A stretch of 64,000 nucleotides of DNA, from assembly GCA_050084515.1 (NCBI GenBank), contig CM114271.1:25730001-25794000 (forward strand). Direction: 5' to 3'. A program made the position numbers and the translations under genes. This stretch comes from Blasia pusilla (lineage: Eukaryota; Marchantiophyta; Marchantiopsida; Blasiales). Shown piece after piece: positions 1-11,282 of this stretch. The notes below the pieces were generated by a model. That model ran no database searches. It saw only the letters and a program-made list of their open reading frames with translations, and was not told the DNA's origin. How positions within the stretch are numbered: the first letter of the stretch is position 1; the number at the start of each line of letters is the position of its first letter.

Positions 1-164
1 TAGTAGTTCCTGCAGGCTTACGTTGTATGTTGTGTGGTTCTGCCCGTGGTGCGGCCACGATGCTAGTCTGTGATGGGTGTTCGAGAGGATGGCATATGGC
101 ATGTTTGACGCCACCTCTCACTAGGGTTCCTCAGGGACGATGGATGTGTCCCAGATGTAGATAG
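1..164 (+). CDS. PHD finger, C-terminal end of retroelement integrase ORF (copy 1, partial)
   Basis: The open frame enters from the left edge and ends at the TAG at 162-164. It shows a complete Cys4-His-Cys3 PHD pattern: CMLC, then CDGC, then HMAC, then CPRC, with the Trp that usually sits two residues before the last Cys pair (GRWMC). PHD fingers usually read histone H3 tails, most often at Lys4. Here the finger is the last domain of the ORF, as in copies 2 and 3, so it would be fused to the integrase C-terminus and could steer integration towards certain chromatin. All eight ligands are intact in this copy. The ligand specificity cannot be read from the sequence. Confidence 0.75.
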   Translation, partial: VVPAGLRCMLCGSARGAATMLVCDGCSRGWHMACLTPPLTRVPQGRWMCPRCR

Positions 165-344
165 AGAAGGTAGTTCTATATTCCGACTTGTGTCTATGAC
201 ATGGATGACAAGGAGGCGACTAACGATGGGGCCACATGAGCACCCGGCCTTCTTGCTCTTAGCGTCCGAGAGATGTATGTCATGGTAGGTAGGGATAGAT
301 GGCTATCTAGAGTTAGAGGGACCTAACCACTAGCTAGGGGGGCG
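165..344 (+). other. 3' untranslated stretch of copy 1
   Basis: No ORF. Homologous sequence follows the PHD stop codon in copy 2 (after 11446) and in copy 3 (below about 36130, minus strand). It ends in a G-run just before repeat A1, the expected place for the plus-strand primer of reverse transcription. Confidence 0.5.
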
Positions 345-472
345 ATTGGAGATATTTTGGTTCTTCTTGTCTCGTTTTTTGGATGCCATGAGTTAGCATG
401 GGATCATGCGTGTTTGTGTGTGTGTTTGGTGACAGCGATGTATGTTGTGTAGCGATGTGTATGCGCACGACA
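345..472 (+). repeat. Repeat A1 of copy 1
   Basis: A near-identical 128-bp sequence recurs at about 992-1119 (A2). It ends CA, and a 2-base spacer (ac) separates it from the TG that opens B2. Confidence 0.75.
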
Positions 473-474
473 AC

Positions 475-1119
475 TGTCACGTCTTTTAGGATAGATCGGT
501 GGGATCTAATAGAGCGCCTTCATGAGTAGTGGAGGACACACCCAAAGATGGGGTCGAGGTGACTGCTTTGAGGCCCTTGGAAACCTGAGATAGCAGATTT
601 CCCCTTCGTTTCGGCTCATTTGGAGCCATATTGAGGAACTTACTATTTTAGGTAAGTACCATTTTGAGTATATGATCGACTTACTATTTTTGGTAAGTGG
701 CCCTTGACCTCCTACATCAGGTCAAGAGCCAAGGAGGTGACTTGGGAGAATAGGTTACCATGGAGAGAGCTTGGGAGAGGAGAGGGGTATACCTCAAGGA
801 GAGAGAGCTTGAGAGCTCATTCTCTCTTTGTTGAACCTCTTGGCATGAGGCGGCGGAGCTATGGTACCTTGCCTTGTGAGTGTAACCCAAGCCTCTCATT
901 AGGAGAGTGGGTTTGGTTTGACATGAGAGAGAGTGCACACCTTTGAGAGCTATGGTGTGAGATGGTGGAGAGAGAGATTGGATCTTACTTTATTGGAGAT
1001 ATTTTGGTTCTTCTTGTCTCGTTGTTTGGATGCCATGAGTTAGCATGGGATCATGCGTGTTTGTGTGTGTGTTCGGTGACAACGATGTATGTTGTGTAGC
1101 GATGTGTATGCGCACGACA
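475..1119 (+). repeat. 3' terminal LTR-like unit (B2+A2) of copy 1
   Basis: It starts TGTCACG and ends CGACA. B2 (475 to about 990) contains short antisense and sense ORFs that persist in the other copies. A2 (992-1119) repeats A1. The unit is homologous to 35179-35813 on the minus strand. Confidence 0.7.
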
Positions 1120-3265
1120 GCTTGAATCAAAAGGAGTTAAGGGTTGAATTATATCAAGTTTTAAAGGATGTCATGCATCGACATGATGTGGATGGTCGAA
1201 GGGTTGGGAGACGCATTGTATTACCTTCTTCTTTTACTAGAGGGCCACATCATATGCATCAATTGTATCAAGATGAAATGGAAATTGTAAGACATTTGGG
1301 GAAGCCAAACTACTTTTTGACAATGACATGCAATCCTAAGTGGGAGGAGATTACACCAGCCTTATTACTTGGTCAATCAGCTGTGGATAGACTAGATCAG
1401 GTTATACGGGTTTTAAGAAGAAAAAGAAGGAGTTGTTACAACTTATCATTAACAAGAAAATATTGGATCGAGTTCTAGGATGCATCCATGTTGTGGAATT
1501 TCAAAAAAAAGATCTCCTGCACGTGCATGTTCTTATTATTTTAGGCCATGAGGATAAACCACGAACCACTTTTGATTATGATAGTATTATTTCAGCATAA
1601 ATCCCCAATCAATCTACCCATCCAAGGTTGTATTCTACTGTCGCTAATTGCATGATTCACGGGCCATGTGGAGTATTAAATCCAAGTGCACCATGTATGG
1701 ACAAGGAAACCAAAAAATGTACCAAAGGCTACCCTGAGCCTTTTGCGGCTAGTACCACAGAGATGGAAGATGCTTACCTGATCTATCACAGGTAAGGAAC
1801 TTTTCATCCTAGATTATTTTTATGACTATAAGGGATATGAGGCCAATGTGATGATTTCATGCTTTGTAATTTTATTTTTTTAGATTGGAGAATGGGAGGG
1901 CGATACTTAAGCGCAAACATTCATTGGATAATCGTTGGGTTGTGCCCTACAATCCTATGTTCTGCGCGTTCTTTGATTGTGACATTAATTTGGAGAATAC
2001 AAGTAGTGTTTATGCCGTCAAGTACTTATATAAATATGTATATAAGGGGTCTGATGTTGTATCATTTAAGTTGTCAAAGGATACATCCGACACAATTGAC
2101 AGTGTTGACGAGACGACGTCATATCTTGATGCAAGGTAAGATTGTGCTAATTGATTGTTGTGTTGCATGATATTGAATTCATCAACTTTACTTCATTCTC
2201 CTTACTTGAATATTTGGAATTATTATTTTTCCAGATATATTTCTTCTTCTGAGGCATGTTGGCGACTCTTCAAGTTTAGTCTACACGTTGAACTTCCAAG
2301 TATTGTACAATTAGTAGTTCATTTTCTAGAACAACAAGAAATCTACTTCAATTATGTTGATCCTCCTCAACAAATTTTGCAACAAAATAGAGAGACAACT
2401 TTGACAAAATGGTTTGCAACCAATCTACTTGATTCCAATTCCCGAAAATATCTATATGTAGATTTTCCTTCATATAATTGTTGGAATAACAAGACATGGA
2501 TTCTTAGGGTACAAAAAAGAAATGATTGTGGCCATCCTATTGGCCGCTTATACCTTACTCATCCAGGTGAATACGCTTGATTTTGTTTTTCACCATCTAA
2601 AGTGATGTATTTATATTGGGATGAATTGATTTTTTTCACTTCTTCGTAGGTGAAGGAGAACTTCATTGGTTGAGATTACTTCTCCGTCATGTTTGAGGAG
2701 CAGCGCCATATGAATGCTTGAGAATTGCCAATGGAATATTAGGTCAAACATTCAAGGAAGCTGTTATCCAAATGGGACTTCTCGAGGATGATAGGGAAGT
2801 GTTCTCTTGTTTTCAAGAAGCTTCTATGATCCGTACATGTTCTTCACTTCGCCGTCTATATGCAATCATTCTAGCGTACAACTTATCTGCTCAACCTACA
2901 ACCTTATGGACTCAATTCTTGGACCCATTGGTGGAAGATCTCTTATATGAACGACGTTAGGTAGGAATTCATTACCTTCACTCCTTACATCATTAGTTTT
3001 ATTCCTAATAGTATCTTCTTTTGAGCATTCAAGAAACTAGTCATGATTTGGGCTTTTTCTCGAACTGTTGTATTGCAGAAAATAGGAATTCCTAATCTTC
3101 CTATTGATGACGATATCATTAATAATGCCTTGTTGTAAGTTCATTATTATTTACAAGATCAAGGAAAGGGACTATCTGACATTCCTGACATGCCCCAAGT
3201 CAATTTCCAAAGCCTTCACTCACATTCATATTTGGAGGAGCAAGAACTATTATGTGATACGGAAG
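1120..3265 (+). pseudogene. Helitron Rep-domain segment of the RepHel protein
   Basis: The conceptual protein matches the Helitron helicase-like N-terminal domain: GRRIVLPSSF and HMHQLYQD near 1200-1280, TMTCNPKWEE near 1323-1350, the HUH metal-binding pair in HVHVL (about 1521-1535), and the catalytic tyrosine region YLYKYVYKG at about 2025-2052. It is split by likely introns at 1792-1883, 2136-2234 and 2567-2649, which have GT and AG borders. In-frame stops near 1597 and 2694 break it. In the family this part nicks and joins single-stranded DNA. The start is lost because copy 1 adjoins codon-level Helitron sequence at base 1120. Confidence 0.8.
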
Positions 3266-3269
3266 AATT
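3266..3269. other. Left target-site duplication (aatt) of copy 2
   Basis: The same four bases recur at 12187-12190 on the other side. Joining the flanks through one aatt gives an uninterrupted Helitron frame (codons gaa gaa tta ttt gag). This fixes the element ends at 3270 and 12186. Confidence 0.7.
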
Positions 3270-3637
3270 TTTCATGACCATACGGATTATGTCGTAGAGT
3301 AAAGTGTGCTAGTAGAGGCCATACCTTATGTAGGACCGTAGTGGCTAGGTAGAGATGCGGTTTTATACATAGGGTTGGGGGTTACTCAGTTGGGGGTGCC
3401 TTTCCCAGTAGGGCCCGCTCTTAGGTTGGAAGATATAGTGTGGCGTGCACCCAAAGAACAATCAGTTCTTTGAGTTGAGCCTGTTGCGTTGGGAGTTAGC
3501 CTTGGTAGTGAGTAGAGCTCTTGGCTATAATTTTTCCCGCAAGCTTCGACCTAGATTCTCCCATCGCGGAGTGGGTTTGGCTCGATTGTATGTGATTCTA
3601 TACGTGTTTTATGATAGTAGGTCTTTCAAGGATTTCA
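3270..3637 (+). repeat. Repeat B1, left terminus of copy 2
   Basis: A 368-bp sequence repeated at 11728-12080 (B2). It begins TTTCATGA where B2 has TGTCATGA, and both end in gatttca. Unlike the right end, it is not followed by repeat A, so the left terminus is not a full LTR. Confidence 0.75.
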
Positions 3638-4803
3638 CTCAAAGAACTGGAGTAGATCGATGGTAGCTTCGATTGTGGATCAGTAGGATCTCGTTAGGGT
3701 TGATTGTGTACTCAGCCATGGATGTTTGTGGCTTGTGGCCTATGTTGGAGGTAGGAATATGGTGCATGGTTGATTGGGAAAGAAGCGCCTTGCTGAGAGC
3801 TTTCCAACGTGCTTTAGATCGCCGGATTTCGTCAAGGGAGTTGGAAGTTATCAAGGATTGAAGATTCTGGTTAGCGTTCGACGGTTTTCTGATGTGGAGA
3901 GCTTGGAGTGCGGAAGCTCTGTTGAAGTTCATCCAAATCGGGTGAGAGGTTCCTGTTGCTACTTGTATTGTGATCTCATGTGAAGCTATCTGCTCAAGTG
4001 TGTGGAGCGTTGCAGATTTTTGCGTGCATGAAACTGGGCGGAAGCGCTGTCGGAGACTTCGAGGCAACTCATGGTAGCTCGGGGCGAGTGAGCGTGAGAG
4101 GCGGAGTAAGGAGCAAGGAGCAAGCAAGAAAGCTTGCTTGCCTGGGCGTGAGGCAATTTTTGCAGGATTTGTGATTTGAGTGTTGCATAACTAGTCATCC
4201 ATCTTTGGGCTATTCTGCCTGGAAGACGCTTAACTGCTGAGTTCTTAACTATGCCAGTGTACACACTGGTGTAGCTCATTTGGTGCTATTTGGAGATGTG
4301 TTAGGTGTTTATGCATCTCAAGTTTTTTGGTTGATGGAACTCTAGTGCATACTATGGTGTAGCCTCTCCATGCAGATGATATTTTCAGGTGCTGCGAGTC
4401 CGACTAGCACGTCATCGACTGCTGGCGGAGTAGCTATTGCGTTAGAATTGTGTGGTGGGTTCTATGGATTCAGGGGGCGCCACGTTTGGTGGATTGTGTT
4501 ACCTTGATTTCCATTTGTGATTGGAGGGTTGTCGTTGGACTTCCTGTGTTTGGATCCCCTTCATCGTTGCTTCTTGCTTGCGCGCCCATTGTTAGGGTTC
4601 ACGTTGATTTCCAGAGTAGTGTTACTCCTGTGTGCTACCGGTAGTGAGGCTGGAGTGATGACGAGTAGACCGTGGGAGGCTTCTTGTGGTGCTGACAGGT
4701 TAGGTTGCCTACACCCATAGCTAGTAGAGCTAGAATAGTACAGCGACATCGACGTCACTTGGTTACTTAGTGGTGGTGATTTGGTGGTGGTGCGGCATCG
4801 GCG
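3638..4803 (+). other. 5' leader of copy 2
   Basis: About 1.2 kb between B1 and gag with no recognisable coding sequence. I could not find a clear tRNA primer-binding site directly after B1. Short ORFs here look like chance. Confidence 0.5.
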
Positions 4804-6328
4804 TTGGTCATCACGGAGCTGTCTGGTGGTTTGTTTGGGGACCGTGGTGCGGACAGTGGTGGTTTCACACAAATTGGATTGAGGTATCGGCTACCTTTTC
4901 CACTTCCGACGGTTGATGAAGAGGAGGACGAGGGTGTTCCAAACACCGAGTCTTCTACGTTGTTATCGAGTGTTGCAGCTCCATTGATTTGGGACATGGA
5001 CGGGATATATGGGGCCATGAAGGGCCCACGACGATACTCGGGTGCAGTGGGCACCATTGAGTTGGAGGACTTCCTGCAAGAGTTTGATACGTGGTGTGAT
5101 ATGCAGATGTTGCAGAACGCCACGTTGTTTACACCCTTCTTGGCTTGGAAGGGGTTGTTTCAGCACTTGGAGGGACCACCCATGGACGATAACCATGAGT
5201 TTAGGAAGGACCATGTTGCTGAGATTGAGGCGTGGAGACAATATTGGTCTCCAAGCTATGTGTCTATCACCCATGGTGGTATTGGTAGTAGTGCTCCTAC
5301 TATGCCAGCCAGCCCGACGTTGAGTGGTACGAGTACGAGCCGGATTGGGGGTACCAGTGGGGGTACTAGTGGAGGTACTAGTGCCCCACCATCATTTAGC
5401 CCGGTTGCACAGTTCTTCAAGAGGTTGAAGAAGAACTATCAAGGAGTGAAGACAGAGAAGTTGAGAAGTCTTCAGGAATTTGAGCGAAAGACTTGTGAGA
5501 GTCTTTGTGTATGCCACGCTTGATTTCAGTTACTCAGGGTGTGACTGAGGCTTAGGCAGTCCAGTTTTGGTATGGGATCTTGGACAGAGAGTTGCGCCGT
5601 AGGGTACGTGATGCTACTCTTATGAGTGATGATTCACCCACATTGACCCATGTGTTTGCTCTATCTGAGAAGATTGAGCTTAACATGGTGAAGGAGAGAG
5701 TGGTGACATCCACATTCAGTAGGGATACAACTACTACTTCTCGTGTTCAGCAGCCCACCTCACAATCTCGTAGTAGTGGTGGTGGTAGTAGTAGTGGGAG
5801 TCGTGGGGGGTACACACGACGTTAGTCAGGTCCTAGAGGGACACTTTGCAGAGACCATTGCCTTCATTTGCTGCCCTGCAGCAAGGACATTCATGTTGGA
5901 CATGTGGAGGTCTTCATGTTAGGAAGTTGTGTCCCCAAGAGGATGGGAGACGGACTTTGGAGGATGGGCCTCAGTCGGCCCCAACTCAATGTGATCATTG
6001 CGGGAGACCAGGTCATCCTCGAGAGCGTTGGTTTGATCTTCATCCAGAGTTAAGATCAGGCCGCGGCCGTGGTGGAGTAGCTCCGAGAGGCCGAGGTGGT
6101 AGAGGTGGTAGGGGTGGTAGAGGTGGACTAGTGGTTGGAGAGCCTACAGTGGCTACCCCTACCACTACGACAGAGTCAGCTATGGCTTCCAGGATTGAGC
6201 AATTGGAGCAAAAGTTGGCTACTATGGCTGGTATCCAGCATATATCAGGTTCGGGAGCAGGGGCTTCCACCTCTTATGGAAGGGATGATCTCTCTTATAT
6301 GGCGAGTGCAGCACAGGTTGAGGCATGA
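4804..6328 (+). pseudogene. gag region of copy 2, zinc-knuckle and RGG-box protein
   Basis: The gag core occupies about 4980-5280 (motifs GTIELEDF, FQHLEGPPMDD, EIEAWRQYW) and is mirrored in copy 3. The reading frame shifts near 5510, then runs with TAG stops at 5553 and 5823. From 5846 a third frame carries one complete zinc knuckle (CWTC...H...C) and a second in which the last Cys is Trp (CDHCGRPGH...W). A glycine-arginine repeat (RGGRGGRGG) at about 6059-6130 and a short coiled-coil-like segment (IEQLEQKLATM) follow. Gag packages the element RNA, and knuckles and RGG tracts bind RNA. TGA at 6326 interrupts the frame, which otherwise continues into the protease. Confidence 0.75.
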
Positions 6329-6439
6329 GCTGCAGTTACGAGAGGAGCCACTCGAGCGTCAGAGCCACGTGATGCTATTGTGGAGTTGGACCCATAGAGG
6401 GGTGAGGCTGGGAGGCAAGCTAGGCTTCCCCAGTCATTC

Positions 6440-7516
6440 TTGTTTTCTGAGGTGCTTAGGACTCCATCCATGGTTCCTACGCACCCTATTGAGCCGACAG
6501 TGGGGACTGAGGCATCTACATCGCGTGTAGTAGACACGGATGCAACATCCAGTGCAGTATTACGGATGGAAACTTCAGTGTTGGGATCCCCATTGTTTTC
6601 GACCACGGAACTGATGGCTTTAGGAGTTGACTTAGCTCCTGTATTTCAGCTAGCAGCCACGTTGTGTGAACGTGGGGGTATTATTGCTACACATGATGAG
6701 GTGGATGAGGGTGTTACGGTGGAGCGGCCCTCTATATCAGGTGTAGCATTGAGTACCAGTGCTACTTGGCAGGCAGCAGCGGTGAAGATGGATGCATTAC
6801 CAGCCCGGCCAGCCATTGATCGTGAGAGGCTTACACCTTGTGTATATATGTTGGACAACCGGAGTGGGATATTTCGATTGGTGAGTCCTACAGGACAAGT
6901 GTATAGACCAGATAGAGTATTGTTAGACTCTGGTGCCCAACCTTTGATGTTGGGAAAGGCGGCATGTATTGGTTTGGATATTCGGAGGTTAGAGCTTGAG
7001 CCTTGCCCATTCCAGATTCAAACATCACTTGGAGGAGCCAATAATAGGTCTCAATTCACGACACGGGAGAAGTTTTCTGTACAGTTGAGACCAGATCATG
7101 CGACTGATAGCTCCCGGTTGGGAGTACCTACAGTGGTCATATCAGCCGAGTCGTATGATGTACTAGTTGGAGGAGCAGTATTGTACCCGATGGGTTTTCA
7201 GATGGATTACTGGACTGAGACAGCGTCTTATACACCTGGTTGGCAGTGTGGGGATGGACGTATGAGCCAAGTTCCTGTGAGATTTATTTATGGGGCTCGA
7301 CCAGGAGGGTCTTCCCCAACAGTGTTAGCATTTGTGGCTAGTTTTAGTGGAGTAGTCACTTGGCCAGGAGACTTTTTGGAGGGTAATGTTTCTGCTATGG
7401 ATTCTCCTGTGCATGAGGAGGTCCCTAGTTTTGCAGTAGTGGCATCCTCATCGTTGGATGTGCCACTTTGGAGTTCAGGCGGTGCACTACAGCAGGAGGT
7501 TGATCGCCTAGTGTAG
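6440..7516 (+). pseudogene. Retropepsin-type protease region of copy 2
   Basis: The aspartic protease motif LLDSGAQ lies at about 6921-6941, in an open frame of 358 codons. A conserved downstream block (ESYDVLVGG, YPMGFQMDYW) is shared with copy 3 near 53230. Retropepsins work as dimers and cut the gag-pol polyprotein. The frame is the same as that of the upstream zinc knuckles and the downstream methyltransferase, with only TGA 6326, TAG 6395 and TAG 7514 between them. This suggests one gag-pro-methyltransferase polyprotein originally. Residues before about 6840 are low in conserved motifs. Confidence 0.7.
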
Positions 7517-7603
7517 GAGGCTTGGTGTGAAGCTGTTATACCTCACAAGAAAAAGGAGGCCCCACGGCAGAGTCCTACTTCTGGTCTAGTTGGGTTATCC
7601 CCT

Positions 7604-8110
7604 TTGGATACTACACCCATTGTATGGCAGTATCCGCCGGAGGGCATTTGTGTGTTAGATCTCTTTGGTGGGATTAGCACTGGTTTGGTTGCAGTGTCGC
7701 AGGCCGGTATTCCTGTGCGGAGATACGTGTATGTGGAGCGAGATGAGACGGCCCAAAGAGTCTCATCCCGACATATTGGTCAGTTGATGCGGAGATATCC
7801 TAAGTTTTTGCCACCATCATCTATTCGTGGGTACCAGCGTGCTTTGCCGTCACACATTGTATTGTTGGGGGCGCAGGACCTTAAGAGGGTTGGTCCTGTG
7901 GATTTGGTGATTGCTGGATGGCAATGTGCGACAGTTGGTGGAGCCTAACGCTGATGAGAGAGAGCGTGCGATGGGATTTGCTACTGGTGTGACAGCCGTT
8001 GCTTCCATTTCTTAGGCTTCACGACGTCATGTGTTGGGTCAGGCCATAGACCTGAATTCTTTGACTTGGATTTTGAGTCTTGGTATGGCCGAGCAGCGTC
8101 GACTTCGGAC
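7604..8110 (+). pseudogene. C5 cytosine DNA-methyltransferase domain of copy 2, internally deleted
   Basis: Motif I, the S-adenosylmethionine-binding loop, is VLDLFGGISTGL at about 7654-7690. An acidic residue follows in YVYVERDE, and the motif IV region is DLVIAGWQC at about 7903-7929. There the family has Pro-Cys and this copy has Gln-Cys. Directly after the Cys, sequence jumps to the C-terminal motifs ERERAMGF and LGQAIDLN in another frame (7941-8110). A deletion has therefore removed motifs VI to VIII. Copy 3 keeps about 0.4 kb that is missing here. In the family the Cys attacks cytosine C6 and the enzyme methylates C5. The domain sits between protease and RT in both copies. This copy cannot be active. 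Confidence 0.8.
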
Positions 8111-8332
8111 TATGTCTGTGGGTCTTCCACCCCTTGTAATGAGCTCGATGGTTATTGGGATGGTAGAGGCATCGGCTGGGGGTGAGGAGAGTAGTATTTT
8201 GCATCCTTGGAGTGAATGGAATGTAATGGCTGGGCATGTGGAGTTGGTTGCTCATGCTGGTGGAGGGTTATTTGCTCAGATGATGGTGTAGCTAAGGGTG
8301 TACCATCTTGTGAGGGGGTTGCGTAGCAGCCA

Positions 8333-9487
8333 ATGGCATCATCCTCTCCCTCTAGTGTGCCAGTGGAGGAGACTTGGGAGCCATTACTTGGGCCCAAGCT
8401 TACGGGAGGTGAGAAACGACGCTTGACACAGTTCCTACATTCTTATAGGAGTTGTTTTGCCTTTAGCATGAAGGATTTGGGTGCTCTGGTTGGACTCGGT
8501 ATACGGATTGAGTTGGCTAGTGATACACCAATCTTTCGTCGTCCCTATCGATATAGTGATATGGAGAGGGACCTGATTCAGGGTAGGACGTTAGACCTTT
8601 TGGAGGCTGGATTAGTGGAGTTGTCGCATGGAGAGTATGCATCAACCACTGTTATGCCTGCTAAAAAGGATATGCATGGAAACTACACGGATAGGCGGAT
8701 GTGTGAAGATTACCGTCCTATCAATTGGCAAACCAAGACCGATAGGTATGCCATGCCTACAACTGAGGAGATCTTTGATGTGGTGGGACAGGAAAAGATT
8801 TTCAATACTTTGGATCTTCGGGCACGATACCATCAATTGCCGATTCGGGAGAGTGACAAGGCCAAGACAGCATTTTGGGGTGTCAACTCTCATGGCAAGG
8901 ATTGTTTGTACCAGTGGAAATTCTTACCCTTTGGGTTGAAGAATGCACCTTCCGAGTTTCAGAGAGTGATGGACAGGATCCTAGCAAGGTTGGATTTTGT
9001 TCGGTGTTACATTGATGATATCTTGGTGTTCAGTAATATGGTCGAGGAGCATCAGATATATTTGCAGATGGTGTTTGAGCGGTTGAAAGCTCATGGTCTA
9101 CGTTTGCATCCGGGAAAGTGTAAGTTCTTCCATGAGGATGTTGAGTACTTGGGTCATGTGATCTATCCAGGTGGTTTGGGAGTTCAGCAAGCAAAGGTGG
9201 AGGCTATTGCACTTATTCCGCGTCCGGTAGATGTGAGTAGAGTTTGGGCATTCATGGGATTGGCGAACTACTATCGGAGGTATGTGAAGGGATTTAGTGC
9301 TATGGAAAAGCCTTTGAACCAATTGCTGAAATCAGATCAAGAGTGGCACTCGGGAGATGATCAGGAGAGAGCTTTTGTGGAGCTTAAGGCCCAGTTGGTG
9401 GCGGCGCCTATCTTGAGGAGACCTATCGAGGGCGCCCATTTACATTACACATCGATTGGAGTAGGTTGGGACTTGGAGCGGTGTTGA
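8333..9487 (+). pseudogene. Ty3/gypsy reverse transcriptase of copy 2
   Basis: An open frame of 384 codons in the same frame as the protease and the first part of the methyltransferase. It shows the Ty3 RT blocks in order: a thumb-side start near DMERDLI, MPAKKD, CEDYRPIN, LDLRARYHQ, LPFGLKNAPS, the catalytic RCYIDDILVFS (Asp-Asp at about 9013-9018), and ANYYRRYVKGFS. It copies element RNA into DNA. The frame slips near 9460, where it passes into RNase H. Copy 3 lacks the catalytic middle of this domain. Confidence 0.9.
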
Positions 9488-9981
9488 CACAACATGATGA
9501 TGAGCACATGGAGTTTGTGGTGGCCTATGCAAGTCATTCGAATAATGCAGCGGAGTCGCGCTATATTTCATATGAGGGAGAGTGCTTGGCAGTAGTGTGG
9601 GTTGTGGCACACTTTAGGTGTTACTTGTTTGGCACACAGTTTACCCTTGTTACTGATCACCAGCCGCTCAAGTGGTTGATGGAGTCTGACAAGCTTATAG
9701 GGAAGCTTGCACGGTGGGTTCTTATCTTATAGGAGTATGACTTCTAGGTGGTACATAGACCTGGAGTTGCCAACCTTGATGTTGATGGGTTGAGTAGGAA
9801 CCCATGTACTAGCCAAGAGGATGCAACTGGGGCTAGATGGCATGGCAAGGTTGATGAGGAGGTGGTGCCAGGTTGGCATGCATCTGCCTTTTTATGTTGG
9901 TTAGGGGTGGACTCTAGTATGGAGGACCACATGACATCTTACTCTAGTCAGAGGGTAGATGGCCATCCTTCATATCCTTAG
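9433..9981 (+). pseudogene. RNase H domain and linker of copy 2
   Basis: After a frame change near 9460 the RNase H motifs appear: a first Asp in HIDWS (other frame), EGECLAVVW with the second acidic residue, and TDHQPLKWLM with the third. TAG stops stand at 9730, 9745 and 9979 where Gln is expected from copy 3 and the family. RNase H removes the RNA strand during reverse transcription. The linker to the integrase (HRPG..N.DVDGLSRNPC) is typical of Ty3 elements. Confidence 0.8.
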
Positions 9982-10026
9982 GTTAGAGATGGTGGTACGG
10001 ATCAGCGTGATATTCATGATGATGCG

Positions 10027-11282
10027 TTGGTGTTGGAGTTCCTACGGACTAGTAGGGTGCCAGGCATATTGAGTGCCAAGGAGCGAGACCGTGTTCTTCA
10101 ACGTGCTAAGAGGTATCGATTGGAGGGAACACATATTCTCCGTGTGTGGGAGGATGGTAGAGTACGAGTAGTGCCGTATTTGGCTCAGAGAGAGCGCATT
10201 GTGCGACATGCCCATGAGGAGTTGGGACATTTTGGGGTAAAGCGTACGTATAGCTTACTCCTTGGTCAGTATTGGTGGCGTGGCATGCAAACTCAGGTGC
10301 AGCAGTTGGTGTCACGTTGTATGGTTTGTGATTGGGTGAGGGCATCATTCAATGCCCCTACACCACAGTTACACCCCTTGCCTATTATGGGGTTGGGTTA
10401 CCGTTGGAGTGTGGACTTTGCGGGACCGTTACCGTTGATTGTACGACATCATCGATATGTGTTGGTGATGGTGGAGCACTTCTCCAAGTGGATTGAGTTG
10501 GTGGCATTACCTGACAAGGAAAGTGAGGGAATGGCGTACGCGTTTCTTGATAGAGTGCTTAGTCATTTTGGTGCACCAGCTGAAGTGTTGACCGACTAGG
10601 GTACAGAGTTTCAGGGTGAGTTTCAGGTCTTGTGTGACAAGGCGTTGATTGATCATCGGACCACATCTCGAGATCATCCAGAGGCGGATGGTTTGGCTGA
10701 GCGTGTGGTTCATACGGTGAAGAGGGCATTGCGCAAGCATGGCCTCTGAAGGGCATCTTGAGACAGGATATTCAGTTGCCATGGTTAGCCATGGGGTATA
10801 GGTTCAGTCGCCAAGCATCCTTGGCTTCCTTCTCACCTTATTTTTTGTTATACGGCCGAGATCCAGACTTGCCAGCATCAATTTGTCGGGAGTCTAGTGA
10901 GGTGGTGAACCTTGATGACCTAGAGATGTGGATGAGGGTGTGTTCTCAGCGGGCAGAGCTCTTTTGGAGAGTTATGCCAACAGCCTTTGAGAATCTTGCC
11001 ATTTCTCAACATAGAGATACGTTGCGGTATGCAACAATTCGAGGTGGAGGTTATCGACCATCGATTCGTAGGTTCCATGTAGGGGACTATGTCTATTTGC
11101 AGCAGATTGCACCGACAACGTTGGATGTGACGGCAGGCCGCACTATTTTACGAGTGCACGAGGTGTTAGCTTCTGGAGTTCTCATGTTGGAGGGTCGTGA
11201 TGGAGTTGTTTGGAAGGACCATGTGCGTAATTGTGCGCCATGTCATCTTCCAAATGTGGATATCTTATTGACCCAAGCTTAG
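10027..11282 (+). pseudogene. Integrase of copy 2 (DDE recombinase)
   Basis: The N-terminal zinc domain is seen as HAHEELGHFG and CMVC, about 10207-10330. The catalytic core has D in SVDFAGPLP, D in VLTD directly before a TAG at 10597, and E in HPEADGLAERVV. A TGA at 10747 and a frameshift follow, after which the C-terminal domain continues (SPYFLLYGR, then the GDYVYLQQ region to about 11282). The enzyme inserts the cDNA and makes the short target duplication seen here. Its presence argues against a tyrosine-recombinase element despite the split repeats. The frame shifts again near 11270, just before the PHD finger. Confidence 0.85.

Larger units (their letters stand above)
1..1119 (+). mobile_element. 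3' end of methyltransferase/PHD Ty3 element, copy 1
   Basis: The right end of a Ty3/gypsy element whose body lies left of the window. In order it holds the last part of the integrase-PHD ORF, a 3' untranslated stretch, a G-run at about 337-342 that could be the polypurine tract, a 128-bp repeat A1 (345-472), two bases, and a 645-bp LTR-like unit B2+A2 (475-1119) that begins TG and ends CA. Helitron coding sequence starts at base 1120. The same order of parts is seen in copies 2 and 3. Confidence 0.8.

Noticed and set aside
717-938. A small antisense ORF kept in the B repeats (717-938, 35354-35578, 57296-57577)
   Set aside because: The three regions are homologous repeats, so the ORF is shared by descent. 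There is no evidence of selection or of a start or terminator for it.
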